From a virus: a stretch of DNA of 27,964 nt. The DNA lies in IMG/VR virus record IMGVR_UViG_3300028548_005791, positions 1 through 27,964 of that record; one strand, written 5' to 3'. Below the pieces are notes generated by a model. It was not told where the DNA came from and searched no databases. It was given only the letters and a program-made list of their open reading frames with translations. The translations under genes and the position numbers were made by a program. Positions 1 to 7,611 of the stretch are shown piece by piece; position 1 is the stretch's first letter, and every line of letters starts with the position of its first letter.

Positions 1-77
1 CACTACAGCCAGACAAGGACGATACTCCCTCTGGCTATTGCGATACTTCACCTAACAACCCACTCAACTTCCGCTAA
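1..77 (+). CDS. C-terminal end of an upstream gene (partial)
   Basis: The third forward frame is open from the left edge to a TAA at 75-77. It encodes a 24-residue, Asp/Pro/Asn-rich tail ending PNNPLNFR. It stops 11 nt before the next start codon, and the stop codon touches the AAGG that serves that gene, which is the tight spacing seen elsewhere in this block. In short-tailed phages the gene before the scaffold is commonly the portal protein, but nothing visible here proves that. The other two forward frames give less protein-like sequence or a shorter run. The stretch also contains an inverted repeat (AGCCAGA at 7-13, TCTGGCT at 30-36), which may be a coincidence of coding sequence. Confidence 0.45.
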   Translation, partial: LQPDKDDTPSGYCDTSPNNPLNFR

Positions 78-88
78 GGCCGAAAATT

Positions 89-1159
89 ATGTCAATGGAT
101 CAACAATTAATGCAAGCGATGGCAGCTAAGAAAACTGGTGTAGCACCAGAAGCACAAGCTCCTCAAGCTCCTCAAGCTCCTCAACCACAAGCACAGCAAC
201 CTCAAGCTCCTCAACCTAAAGCTCCTGAAACACCAACCCCACCTACTGCACAAGAGAAAGCTTCTGCTGCTGCATCACCTACTACTGAAGGTGACATGGC
301 TCAGAAAGAAGCCGTCATGTATGACATTAACTTCGGTGATCAGAGCCGCCAGTTGTCAGACAAGCAAATTAAATCTACCTTTGATCGCTACTCATCACTA
401 AACCATAAGCACCAAACCATGAAGCCTGTTCTGGATTTTGCAGAGCAATTGATGGGTGCTGCTAAAGAGAAGGGTCGTGACGTTTCTCCTGAACAGTTCG
501 TTAAAGGACTACAGCGAGCTTTCCAAAAGAACGCTCAGTTTGGTAAAGGCACAAACACCGAGAAGACTCCTGAAGGTAAGGTCGATACCCCTTACAATAA
601 CGCGAGCCTCGATGATGATGCACTCAAACGATGGGAAGATGAAAATGCAGTCTCACTCCCACCTGCATATAAAGAATCTTTCGCCCAACTAAAATCCATG
701 CAAGGTGATAACGCCCAGCTCAAAGCCTTATTAAAGCAATTAGTATCTGGCCAAAAGGATATTGCAAAGGGTGCAAAGCAGGGTCTTGAAACTGCGGCTT
801 CCTCGCAAGAGTCCTCGCAGAAGCAGCGCATCATTAACAACCTTAACCAAGCTCAGTCTTCACTTGGTCTTCCTGACCAATCAGACAACGACTTCTTTAA
901 CTTTGCTTATGATCGTGGTTATACCATTGAAGACTTTATGGATCCCAAGCTAACGCTTCATGTAGCTCAAGACTTTAAGAACAACATGAACACTCCTGAG
1001 ATTGAACGCTTACGAGAAATCGCAACGCGCAGACAGGCTTTCACAGGAACAGTGGACTCAGCACCATCAGCAGGAGGCTCATCAGTAGCTTCTAGCTCAG
1101 ATCAATCCTTCATTGACACTCTGGCCAACACAGCCAAAGCCAAGCAGAACATGATCTAG
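89..1159 (+). CDS. Putative capsid scaffolding protein
   Basis: This 356-residue protein probably acts as an internal scaffold during procapsid assembly. The call rests mainly on position, directly before the major capsid gene, and on composition. Residues about 18-65 are a low-complexity Ala/Pro/Gln tract made of repeated QAPQAP units. The rest is hydrophilic, rich in Lys, Gln, Glu and Asp, with predicted helical stretches and almost no Trp or Cys. The C-terminus is Ser/Ala-rich followed by a short basic helix (NTAKAKQNMI), and in known scaffolds a basic helical tail contacts the capsid protein. The start at 89 has AAGG at 76-79; an in-frame ATG at 95 is an alternative. A role as another head protein, or as a scaffold with a protease-sensitive tail, cannot be excluded. 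Confidence 0.6.
   Translation: MSMDQQLMQAMAAKKTGVAPEAQAPQAPQAPQPQAQQPQAPQPKAPETPTPPTAQEKASAAASPTTEGDMAQKEAVMYDINFGDQSRQLSDKQIKSTFDRYSSLNHKHQTMKPVLDFAEQLMGAAKEKGRDVSPEQFVKGLQRAFQKNAQFGKGTNTEKTPEGKVDTPYNNASLDDDALKRWEDENAVSLPPAYKESFAQLKSMQGDNAQLKALLKQLVSGQKDIAKGAKQGLETAASSQESSQKQRIINNLNQAQSSLGLPDQSDNDFFNFAYDRGYTIEDFMDPKLTLHVAQDFKNNMNTPEIERLREIATRRQAFTGTVDSAPSAGGSSVASSSDQSFIDTLANTAKAKQNMI
155..211 (+). repeat. Tandem 9-bp coding repeat (Gln-Ala-Pro units)
   Basis: CAAGCTCCT occurs three times in tandem at 155-163, 164-172 and 173-181, and again at 203-211. It encodes the Gln-Ala-Pro units of the scaffold candidate. Such repeats can change copy number by slippage, giving a linker of variable length. 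Confidence 0.85.
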
Positions 1160-1371
1160 CAAGGACGATAGAAGGGTACAGCTCATGTACTCTTCAATTA
1201 TCGACAGTCCGACATTGAGCGCATTAGCCCTCTTTAATGCCCGACACCATCGACCATAACAGGATCAAGCACGAGATTTCGGCAAACTCCTTTGTTATAA
1301 ACCATATACACACTCTAAATTAAGTGGCGCATAAGGCACTATTGCCTTCGTCAAACAAAAGGAATACCCCA
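1160..1371 (+). promoter_or_regulatory. Structured 212-nt leader of the capsid gene
   Basis: No convincing gene lies here. The leader holds two hairpins. The first pairs 1171-1179 (GAAGGGTAC) with 1187-1195 (GTACTCTTC), nine pairs including one G-U, with a 7-nt loop. The second pairs GCATTA at 1221-1226 with TAATGC at 1235-1240. The sequence ATCGAC appears at about 1199 and 1249. A weak sigma70-like pair can be drawn (TTGTTA at 1292-1297, CTAAAT at 1315-1320, 17-bp spacer), but each box matches only part of the consensus. A long structured leader before the most abundant virion protein suggests control of mRNA stability or translation; that is inference. Confidence 0.45.
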
Positions 1372-2538
1372 ATGAGTACAGCAATTTTAGGATTGCGTGG
1401 TTCTGGTCAGTTCGATGCGGACTTCCGACCAAAGAACTATCGTGAAGTTTACTCCCTGATCGAGCCTAACGGAACAGCTCCATTACAAGCCCTTCTCTCC
1501 ATGACAGGCAGCGAATCTACTGACGATCCAGAGTTTCGTAACTTCAAAGACGAACTACCTGATCGCGTCTTAACTACCTCTGCAACTGCAACTAACTCAG
1601 CTACAACTCTAGCTGTAAACAACACTGCTGATTTACCATTTATCGTTGCTGGCACTTTATTGTGCAACACTGCTACAGGCGAAATGATGCGTGTATCTGC
1701 TGTTAGCGGCACAGACATTACTGTTGCTCGTGGTATCGGTGGTGGAGCTGCGGCAGTAGGAAGTGGCGCAGAAATCGTTATCGCTGGTTTCGCTGACCAA
1801 GAAGGTGGAACTTCACCTGCACCAGTATCTTTTGATCCTATCGTTGGTTCAAACTTTACTCAAATCTTTAAGACTTCTGTTTCTATTACTGGCACTTTGG
1901 ATTCTACCAACTTGCGTACTGGCGACAAAGAGCAAGAAGATTTAACCAAAGCATTGAAGATGCACATGAGCGACATTGAACGCGCATTCTTCTTCGGCAA
2001 AAAAGCAGAGCAAAACGGCACAACCGCTTCACCTACTCGTTACACTGGTGGATTGTTGCAGTCTATTACATCTATCACAGATGCAAGCACTAGCTCTACT
2101 GCTGGTCAGTTAACCGAGAAGCAGTTTGATCGCGCCTTGGTTGAAGATGTATTTGCTTTCGGCAACCCTGAGAAGATTTGTTTCGCAGGCGCAGGCGCAA
2201 TTGCAAACCTAATGGAAATCGGCAAGAATCGCTGGCAGCCAACTTCGGTTGATAATGCCTACGGCGTATCTTTCACTCGCTACACTACTTTTGCTGGCGA
2301 CCTGTTAGTTTACTTGCACCCAATGTTCCGTCAGATTCCATCTATGAAGAACGAGATGGTCATCATTGATATGCCACACTTGAAGTATCGTCACCTAGAA
2401 GGTCGTGACACAATGCTTCAGCGTGATATTCAATCTGCTGATTTTGACGGCAAGAAGCATCAGTACATGACTGAATGTGGACTAGAGCTTTCTCACTCGA
2501 AAGTTCATCACCGCATCAAAGGCTGGACTAGCGTATAA
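1372..2538 (+). CDS. Major capsid protein, SU10/DUF5309-like
   Basis: This 388-residue protein is the likely shell-forming major head protein with an HK97-type fold. The region NFTQIFKTSVSITGT, the Lys/Glu-rich helix around KALKMHMSDIERAFFFG and the following YTGGLLQSI resemble the SU10/DUF5309 major head family as I remember it. Residues about 65-140 are Thr/Ala/Gly-rich and beta-like, with TGEMMRVSAV and VARGIGGG, as expected for the inserted domain of this family. The start at 1372 is preferred over an in-frame GTG at 1324 because AAAGGA lies just upstream at the right distance and the extra 16 residues look non-native. It follows the scaffold candidate and is flanked by structured RNA on both sides, consistent with high expression as a separate unit. 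Confidence 0.88.
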   Translation: MSTAILGLRGSGQFDADFRPKNYREVYSLIEPNGTAPLQALLSMTGSESTDDPEFRNFKDELPDRVLTTSATATNSATTLAVNNTADLPFIVAGTLLCNTATGEMMRVSAVSGTDITVARGIGGGAAAVGSGAEIVIAGFADQEGGTSPAPVSFDPIVGSNFTQIFKTSVSITGTLDSTNLRTGDKEQEDLTKALKMHMSDIERAFFFGKKAEQNGTTASPTRYTGGLLQSITSITDASTSSTAGQLTEKQFDRALVEDVFAFGNPEKICFAGAGAIANLMEIGKNRWQPTSVDNAYGVSFTRYTTFAGDLLVYLHPMFRQIPSMKNEMVIIDMPHLKYRHLEGRDTMLQRDIQSADFDGKKHQYMTECGLELSHSKVHHRIKGWTSV

Positions 2539-2588
2539 CATAGTTATACCTGAATGCCTTAGTCCGTAAGGACGACCACAAGGCTTCA
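2533..2588 (+). promoter_or_regulatory. Two hairpins in the capsid mRNA 3' region
   Basis: A perfect 7-bp inverted repeat, GTATAAC at 2533-2539 and GTTATAC at 2543-2549, overlaps the capsid stop codon (TAA, 2536-2538). Next, TGAATGCCTT (2551-2560) pairs with AAGGCTTCA (2580-2588) as nine pairs with one bulged T. Its loop contains a smaller GTCC-GTAA-GGAC hairpin at 2562-2573. Together with the terminator that follows, they could protect the transcript's 3' end. The first repeat could instead be a protein-binding site. Confidence 0.6.
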
Positions 2589-2600
2589 ACCCAGCACAAT

Positions 2601-2632
2601 AGCCAGAGAACTAAACCGCTCTGGCTTTTTTT
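2601..2632 (+). terminator. Rho-independent terminator after the capsid gene
   Basis: AGCCAGAG at 2601-2608 pairs with CTCTGGCT at 2619-2626 across a 10-nt loop and runs directly into a T tract ending at 2632. It sits 62 nt after the capsid stop codon and 30 nt before the next start codon. It should end or attenuate the capsid transcript, giving more capsid than tail mRNA. Confidence 0.88.
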
Positions 2633-2662
2633 GGCCTATAGGTTAATCCCAACGGAGACAAC

Positions 2663-2962
2663 ATGGTCGATTCATCAAAAGTTACTCACGCTAGTCCTAG
2701 CAAAGACGTTGAAAAGAAAGCAGCCTTAAAAAGTAAAAGCTCTCGCAAGACTTCAGATGTAGAAGTGGATGGCTTTACTTACTACACCTCTGCTGTACTT
2801 GAGGATTCCTTGTTCGACATCAATGTTGGCGACTCTCGCCTCCGTCCCTCGTGGGATACAGATCATAAGTATCCTATCTGGGCAGTTCCAAGCAACCTGA
2901 AAGCTCAGTTCTCTCGCCATACCTTCGTGAAGATGGGTCGTATCATCCAAGTAGCAGATTAA
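2663..2962 (+). CDS. Small putative head protein, unknown function
   Basis: This 99-residue protein is not recognised. Residues 1-32 are Lys/Ser-rich and probably disordered. Residues about 38-99 look like a compact folded domain with many aromatic residues (FTYYTS, RPSWDTDHKYPIW, RHTFVKMGRIIQ). The start has GGAGA a few bases upstream. It is the first gene after the capsid terminator and is followed after 24 nt by a connector-like gene. Position suggests a head-completion, decoration or DNA-binding virion component, but I cannot assign one. Confidence 0.6.
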   Translation: MVDSSKVTHASPSKDVEKKAALKSKSSRKTSDVEVDGFTYYTSAVLEDSLFDINVGDSRLRPSWDTDHKYPIWAVPSNLKAQFSRHTFVKMGRIIQVAD

Positions 2963-2986
2963 TTACTAAACTTCGAGGGTGTTTTT

Positions 2987-3385
2987 GTGACAGTAACTAG
3001 CTCCAATCCCAACATACGCGATTACTACTCGCCCTTAGAAGACCTAATAATTAAAGTCCTACGGCGTTATGGTGAGTTTCACCCTTCCTCTGTGGATGGT
3101 GAAGTCTCTCTTATGATGATCGACTTCGCTAACTCTGTGCTTCTTGATTACAACACCCATCCATACCGATCTGGTGATACCGAGATAGAAGACTATATTG
3201 CATTGCAAGAAGCTCGTGATCTGCCAGATGAGATCGTTATCTCTGGCCTTATCTACTACTACGCAGTACAGCAGATGTCTCAAAAGATGCAGGCTTATCG
3301 TCAGATGTACTACGACAATCTACATCGGATTACTTACCACAATAAGTTTGGTAACAAGCCCATTACGATACCTAAGTTTGAATAA
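2987..3385 (+). CDS. Putative head-tail adaptor protein
   Basis: This 132-residue, mostly helical protein begins with GTG, served by the GAGGGTG sequence upstream; no other in-frame start occurs near the 5' end. The N-terminus (NPNIRDYYSPLEDLIIKVLRRYG) and the Tyr/Gln-rich C-terminal half (YYYAVQQMSQKMQAYRQMYYDN) suggest a small helical bundle. Its size, and its position between the capsid protein and the nozzle-like protein, fit a connector that binds below the portal and joins head to tail, comparable in role to T7 gp11 or P22 gp4. The function is assigned by position and size, since no diagnostic motif was recognised. Confidence 0.5.
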   Translation: MTVTSSNPNIRDYYSPLEDLIIKVLRRYGEFHPSSVDGEVSLMMIDFANSVLLDYNTHPYRSGDTEIEDYIALQEARDLPDEIVISGLIYYYAVQQMSQKMQAYRQMYYDNLHRITYHNKFGNKPITIPKFE

Positions 3386-3387
3386 CT

Positions 3388-4881
3388 ATGTCTTCTTTTA
3401 AGTCGCCTTCAGGCGTACAGCTAAACTCATTTCTTTATCGGAACTTCCGAGGAATAGATTCCTCTCGTGACATTGCCGCATTAGAGAATGGAGAAGCCCA
3501 GCACCTTATTTCGCTTAACAATGGTTATGCAGATTGGCGTGGCGTTATCAATATGGATCGAGGTGCTTCTCGCCATGTTCTCGCATACGGATCAGTGGAC
3601 AATGTTCGCTGGTTTGGTCGTGACAATGCGGTATGGGTAGAGAAAAACGCAGCAGGAAAGTCATTTGTTTCTGATAAGGGCCAGAGAAAAGAGGAAGTCT
3701 ATGCAGCAGATGCCGTAGTTTCTACTACAGTATTTGATGGCGAGGTGGTATTTGCTACTCAGTCCTCACCTATCTATCACTTCAATGGATTCACATGGAA
3801 GCGTAACGAGTCTGCATCAAATGCAGACCCAGCATATATCTGTACTGTATCTGGACGCTTATGTTTGTCAGGAATGACAGGATCGGCTACTGCTATCTGG
3901 CTATCACGTCTTGAAAACCCCATGATCATGCCGCCTGATGAGGATGCTCAATCCACTCAGGTAGATAAGGCTGTCTATATAGACATTCGTAACGTGGTGG
4001 GTTCAGCAGAGACAGTCAAGGGACTAGGACGATTCGAGTCTTCTCGACTAGCTGTATTCACTGAGGACAGAACACTTGTATATAACGTATCCGCAAACTA
4101 CGAGCAGATCAAGCTAGACTCCTCCATTCAGATTGGTGTGGGTACTATCTCTCACAATACAATTGCAGAAGCAGGCTCAGACCTTATCTTTTGTTCTCGT
4201 AACGGCGTTCATACCATCAAACGATCTAAGGAAAACGGCGTTACAGTCTATCCTGTTCCGATGTCAGCCAAGATCGAAGAGATATACAGGGCTTTCGTTA
4301 AGTCTGTTCGCAACCCAGAGCAGATTAATGCGTTCTTTGATCAGGATGAGAACCAATACCACATCTTCTTCCCGATGACGGACAAGCTTTCTCGCAGATT
4401 GACCCTATCTCTTAACCCTCTTGATGCAGACAACAACACTTGGTCATCGTCAGACTTCTTAAACGCTCGATGCGCTTCAGTTCTTGGTGGTCGTGTGATT
4501 CTTGGAACGGCTGGTGGTGTGTGGGAGTTAAAGCAGTACGAGGATGCGGTGATGAAGACACCTAAGATGACGATAAACACCCCGATCTTATGGCACGAGT
4601 CTATCAACACAGTTAAAGAGTCCCATTCGTTTATCCTTCAAGCTTCTGGTAGAGGCGTTATTAATGTCGAAGCCTTTGATGAAGTCGGACGACAACTAAG
4701 TAACATACGTTATCAAATAGAAGATGACGTAAGAAATAATGAGTTCCCTGAAAATCCAATGCGACTCGAATACGAGCGTAAATTTGAACACCGATATAAA
4801 GGTGTTCAGTTCCGATTCAATGTAGAAGGTGATGGGCTAGTCAAGGTCATCGGTTTCGCTGTCAACACGAGGAAAAACTAA
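3388..4881 (+). CDS. Putative tail nozzle / tail tubular protein
   Basis: This 497-residue protein lacks long helices and is dominated by short beta-like segments, with repeated patterns such as GYADWRGV, VDNVRWFGRDNAVWV, FDGEVVFATQSSPIYHFNG and GGRVILGTAGGVWELKQ. These read as propeller-type blades. Proteins of this kind form the lower tail tube or nozzle of short-tailed phages (the role of T7 gp12 or P22 gp10). The gene starts 2 nt after the adaptor candidate, and its stop overlaps the fibre gene start (TAATG), so translation is probably coupled. The call rests on overall character and gene order and was not tested by alignment. Confidence 0.62.
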   Translation: MSSFKSPSGVQLNSFLYRNFRGIDSSRDIAALENGEAQHLISLNNGYADWRGVINMDRGASRHVLAYGSVDNVRWFGRDNAVWVEKNAAGKSFVSDKGQRKEEVYAADAVVSTTVFDGEVVFATQSSPIYHFNGFTWKRNESASNADPAYICTVSGRLCLSGMTGSATAIWLSRLENPMIMPPDEDAQSTQVDKAVYIDIRNVVGSAETVKGLGRFESSRLAVFTEDRTLVYNVSANYEQIKLDSSIQIGVGTISHNTIAEAGSDLIFCSRNGVHTIKRSKENGVTVYPVPMSAKIEEIYRAFVKSVRNPEQINAFFDQDENQYHIFFPMTDKLSRRLTLSLNPLDADNNTWSSSDFLNARCASVLGGRVILGTAGGVWELKQYEDAVMKTPKMTINTPILWHESINTVKESHSFILQASGRGVINVEAFDEVGRQLSNIRYQIEDDVRNNEFPENPMRLEYERKFEHRYKGVQFRFNVEGDGLVKVIGFAVNTRKN

Positions 4882-6422
4882 TGGCTCGCTTACGCCAACA
4901 ACACGCGCAGAACTACGTTTCATCATCTAACGTACACACTGAGTTTGAATCAATTGTTCGTTACCTGAATAGCGCAGAGCGTGGTAACAAAACTTTTGGT
5001 GAACTATTCTCAAAACTATTCAATACAGAAGGTGAAGTTAACCTTCCTGTTGAGTTTCGATTAAATACTTTAACGGGTATTGAGGCTCGTGTTGGATCAG
5101 GATATGCAGGAGAGGAAGGCTGGACTAGCGTAGCTACCCTCGCAGATGTTCGTGGTGCTTCTGGCTCTAACGTAGGAACTATTGAAGGTGCGTTATTCTT
5201 TAACCGCCAAGACATTGTATCAACGGCAGATCAAACCGCTTTCCCTTATCCCCTAGACGTGAACATGTCTAGCAAAGCCCTTGTCTTCTTGAATGGAATT
5301 CTATTACAGGAATCCTTAATAACCCTAGACTACACTAATGGTAATGTTGTTCTTTCAACAGCCGCAGCACTTGATGACTTGGTAACGATCTATTCAATTC
5401 GCTCTCAGTCAGTGACCAACTATCGCCGTCTTGATTTCGATGTAACTTCTATCCGATCTCAGGTTCCTTTCTCGCACACTTCAGACGAAGAAGTGGTGGT
5501 TTATAAGAATGGCATCTTGCAGCGTATCGGTGGTTCATTTGACTACAACAAAGATGACACGTTGGATGTAATCACATTCACTACTGACTTGGTTACTGGT
5601 GACGTAGTTAACGTCTTAACAGTTGAGAACAGTACAGTAAAGAACGTCCAAGGCATCATGCTTGAAGAAGAATACACAACGGCAGATGGATTCATTAACT
5701 TCTCCAAAGTAACTGTAGCTGATGAGGCCATTGCCCAATCTAAAGTAGTGGGTCTAGTCTCAGCTCTGGCTACAATGGGAACAGTGATCGTGTCTGAAAC
5801 AACGCCTCTCAACCCTTTGTCTGGTTGGTTGTGGGTGGACATCTCTCAAGCTATACCTAATCTTCGTTTCTACCAAGGAACAGAGTGGATCAACACCAAA
5901 GAAGATGTTGACCTTCCCTCAATTACTATTGGTGATGTGAACAAGTACCTCGCAGTTAACGAGACAGCAGATGGCTATGTATACCGCCAACTAGACTTCA
6001 CCACAGTTGTACCAAAAACTTACATGGGTGCTGCAAACGGCGTAGCTTCTCTTGACTCTGCTGGCAAGGTTCCAGTTGCAGAGATACCCATCCTCTACTC
6101 AGCTCACTCAATCTCAACAGAAGTATCTGGTTCAGTTAGTGACCAAGACTATTTTCTAATGAGGTTGTGGAGACAGAAAATACGGATTGATGGACTCTCT
6201 GCAAAGACAAGTTCAGGCACATGCCAAGTACAAATCACAATAGATGGAACTGGTGTTGGTGATACACACTCAATTTCTTCAGGAGGCCAAGACCTTGTTA
6301 TAGACCCCATCATCGAAATAGATGGCGTGGTTTCATCCAAGCGTATTGGAATAAACGTAACCTCAACTTCTGGCGCAAGCGACCTTCAAGTCGCAATCGC
6401 AGTTGCATCATCGGTGATCTAA
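4881..6422 (+). CDS. Tail fibre / receptor-binding protein
   Basis: This 513-residue trimeric-fibre candidate is the probable host-recognition appendage. Residues 1-80 (VRYLNSAERGNKTFGELFSKLF) are a short helical domain likely to attach to the tail. Two related beta modules follow at about 110-172 and 186-248; each carries a fibre-like turn (VFLNGILLQE and VVYKNGILQR) and ends in a TFT/VLST...DVV or DLV strand. At 382-402, GAANGVASLDSAGKVP matches a spacer motif common in phage fibres. Residues 403-513 form a Ser/Thr/Val-rich beta tip, likely receptor-facing. The start overlaps the preceding stop and is served by GAGGA. No enzymatic residues were recognised. Confidence 0.8.
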   Translation: MARLRQQHAQNYVSSSNVHTEFESIVRYLNSAERGNKTFGELFSKLFNTEGEVNLPVEFRLNTLTGIEARVGSGYAGEEGWTSVATLADVRGASGSNVGTIEGALFFNRQDIVSTADQTAFPYPLDVNMSSKALVFLNGILLQESLITLDYTNGNVVLSTAAALDDLVTIYSIRSQSVTNYRRLDFDVTSIRSQVPFSHTSDEEVVVYKNGILQRIGGSFDYNKDDTLDVITFTTDLVTGDVVNVLTVENSTVKNVQGIMLEEEYTTADGFINFSKVTVADEAIAQSKVVGLVSALATMGTVIVSETTPLNPLSGWLWVDISQAIPNLRFYQGTEWINTKEDVDLPSITIGDVNKYLAVNETADGYVYRQLDFTTVVPKTYMGAANGVASLDSAGKVPVAEIPILYSAHSISTEVSGSVSDQDYFLMRLWRQKIRIDGLSAKTSSGTCQVQITIDGTGVGDTHSISSGGQDLVIDPIIEIDGVVSSKRIGINVTSTSGASDLQVAIAVASSVI

Positions 6423-6423
6423 C

Positions 6424-7596
6424 ATGTCTTACGGCAAGCCTAATAAAATATCTTTCACAGGTTCAAGTTCATCTCCCAAAAGATCAGGGGGTCGCTTCGG
6501 TGACTCTCTTATCGCATTCATGTCGCCAGAACAAAAGACGATGTTGGAAGCGCAGGGAGCGCAGGGAACAATTAACCCAGATACGGGTTTGCCTGAATAC
6601 TTTAACTTTAATGAAATGTTTACTCCGACTCCTGCATCCATAGCCGCTAATCAAGCGGCTGGTGCTAAACACACAAAAGAACAAGAGAGACAAAGAATTG
6701 CGGATGGTGGCTACAAAGAGCAAACCTATGCTTATGGTTCTGAAGAAGCCAAGCTCATGCGTGAGTATGGCAAGCAAGATCAATACCCTACCTTTGGCGG
6801 TCAGCTTAGTGCAGATGTTGATGAGGCTGTAAACGCCTACAGAGAAACTGGTGGCCCTTTAGCTGCTTTAGGAAAAGGGCTTAGTAATATTTTCAATGGA
6901 GTAGAGAGTGGCCCTGAAATTACTACCCACTCAGCACACGCTGCTGAATTTGCATCCGTTGATGACCTAGCAAAAGAGCTAGAGAAATCTGAGATGGAAG
7001 AGCCAGAAGATGGATTTTTGAACTTCGCTAACGGCTTAATAAAGTTTGGCCTAGTGGCACTTAATCCAGCAGCAAGTGTTGGAATGGGTCTAGGTAAACA
7101 ACTGTCTAAATTCCTTGGTATTGGTGGTGGTCTTAATTTTGGCCCTGAAATAAAAATCGTAAAGCAAGAAGACGGCTCTTACGGGATTAACGCAGGTCTA
7201 GGTTTAGACTTAGGTGCAAGTGTTGGCGTTATGGGAACACCCATACAGTATGGAGTAGGTCAACAATTAGCTTCAGCAGGAATCAATATTAGTGCAGACG
7301 GAATAGAAACCTACACCTCTGGCCTAGAGGGATCATCTACTTCTGGTGACAATTCCTCAAACATGGGTACGGCCATTGATCACAGCGATAACTCTCAATC
7401 TACCGCAGGCGAGTTAGCTGCGACAGATGGCGAGACTACCTTTGGTCAGTTCGGAAATAACGAGGCAGGCCCAGCACACATCAATCCATCGGAGTATGCC
7501 TCGCTGAAACAAGCAGGTTATGCCCCACCAATACTCTCAAGCAACTTCGGAAACTTTGACGACATTAATTACGTCAATCCGAATATGCCTATATAA
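6424..7596 (+). CDS. Virion protein with shared N-terminal motif (390 aa)
   Basis: The function is unknown; it is probably a structural or ejected virion protein. Residues 23-59 contain GRFGDSLIAFMSP and TINPDTGLPEY, which recur almost unchanged in the next gene. A similar arrangement (GD...A...P, then NP-x-TGLPE) occurs, as I recall, in other phage virion proteins. Residues about 60-200 are charged and helical. Residues about 205-290 are rich in Gly, Ala and Leu (ASVGMGLGKQL, GINAGLGLDLGASVGV) and could interact with membrane. The C-terminal 90 residues are Ser/Asn-rich and disordered-looking. It starts one base after the fibre stop with only a weak ribosome-binding site (GGTGAT). Confidence 0.6.
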   Translation: MSYGKPNKISFTGSSSSPKRSGGRFGDSLIAFMSPEQKTMLEAQGAQGTINPDTGLPEYFNFNEMFTPTPASIAANQAAGAKHTKEQERQRIADGGYKEQTYAYGSEEAKLMREYGKQDQYPTFGGQLSADVDEAVNAYRETGGPLAALGKGLSNIFNGVESGPEITTHSAHAAEFASVDDLAKELEKSEMEEPEDGFLNFANGLIKFGLVALNPAASVGMGLGKQLSKFLGIGGGLNFGPEIKIVKQEDGSYGINAGLGLDLGASVGVMGTPIQYGVGQQLASAGINISADGIETYTSGLEGSSTSGDNSSNMGTAIDHSDNSQSTAGELAATDGETTFGQFGNNEAGPAHINPSEYASLKQAGYAPPILSSNFGNFDDINYVNPNMPI

Positions 7597-7611
7597 ATTT
7601 AGGAGTCCGTC

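Noticed and set aside
1324-1371. GTG start extending the capsid protein by 16 residues
   Set aside because: There is no good ribosome-binding site there, while AAAGGA sits properly before the ATG at 1372.
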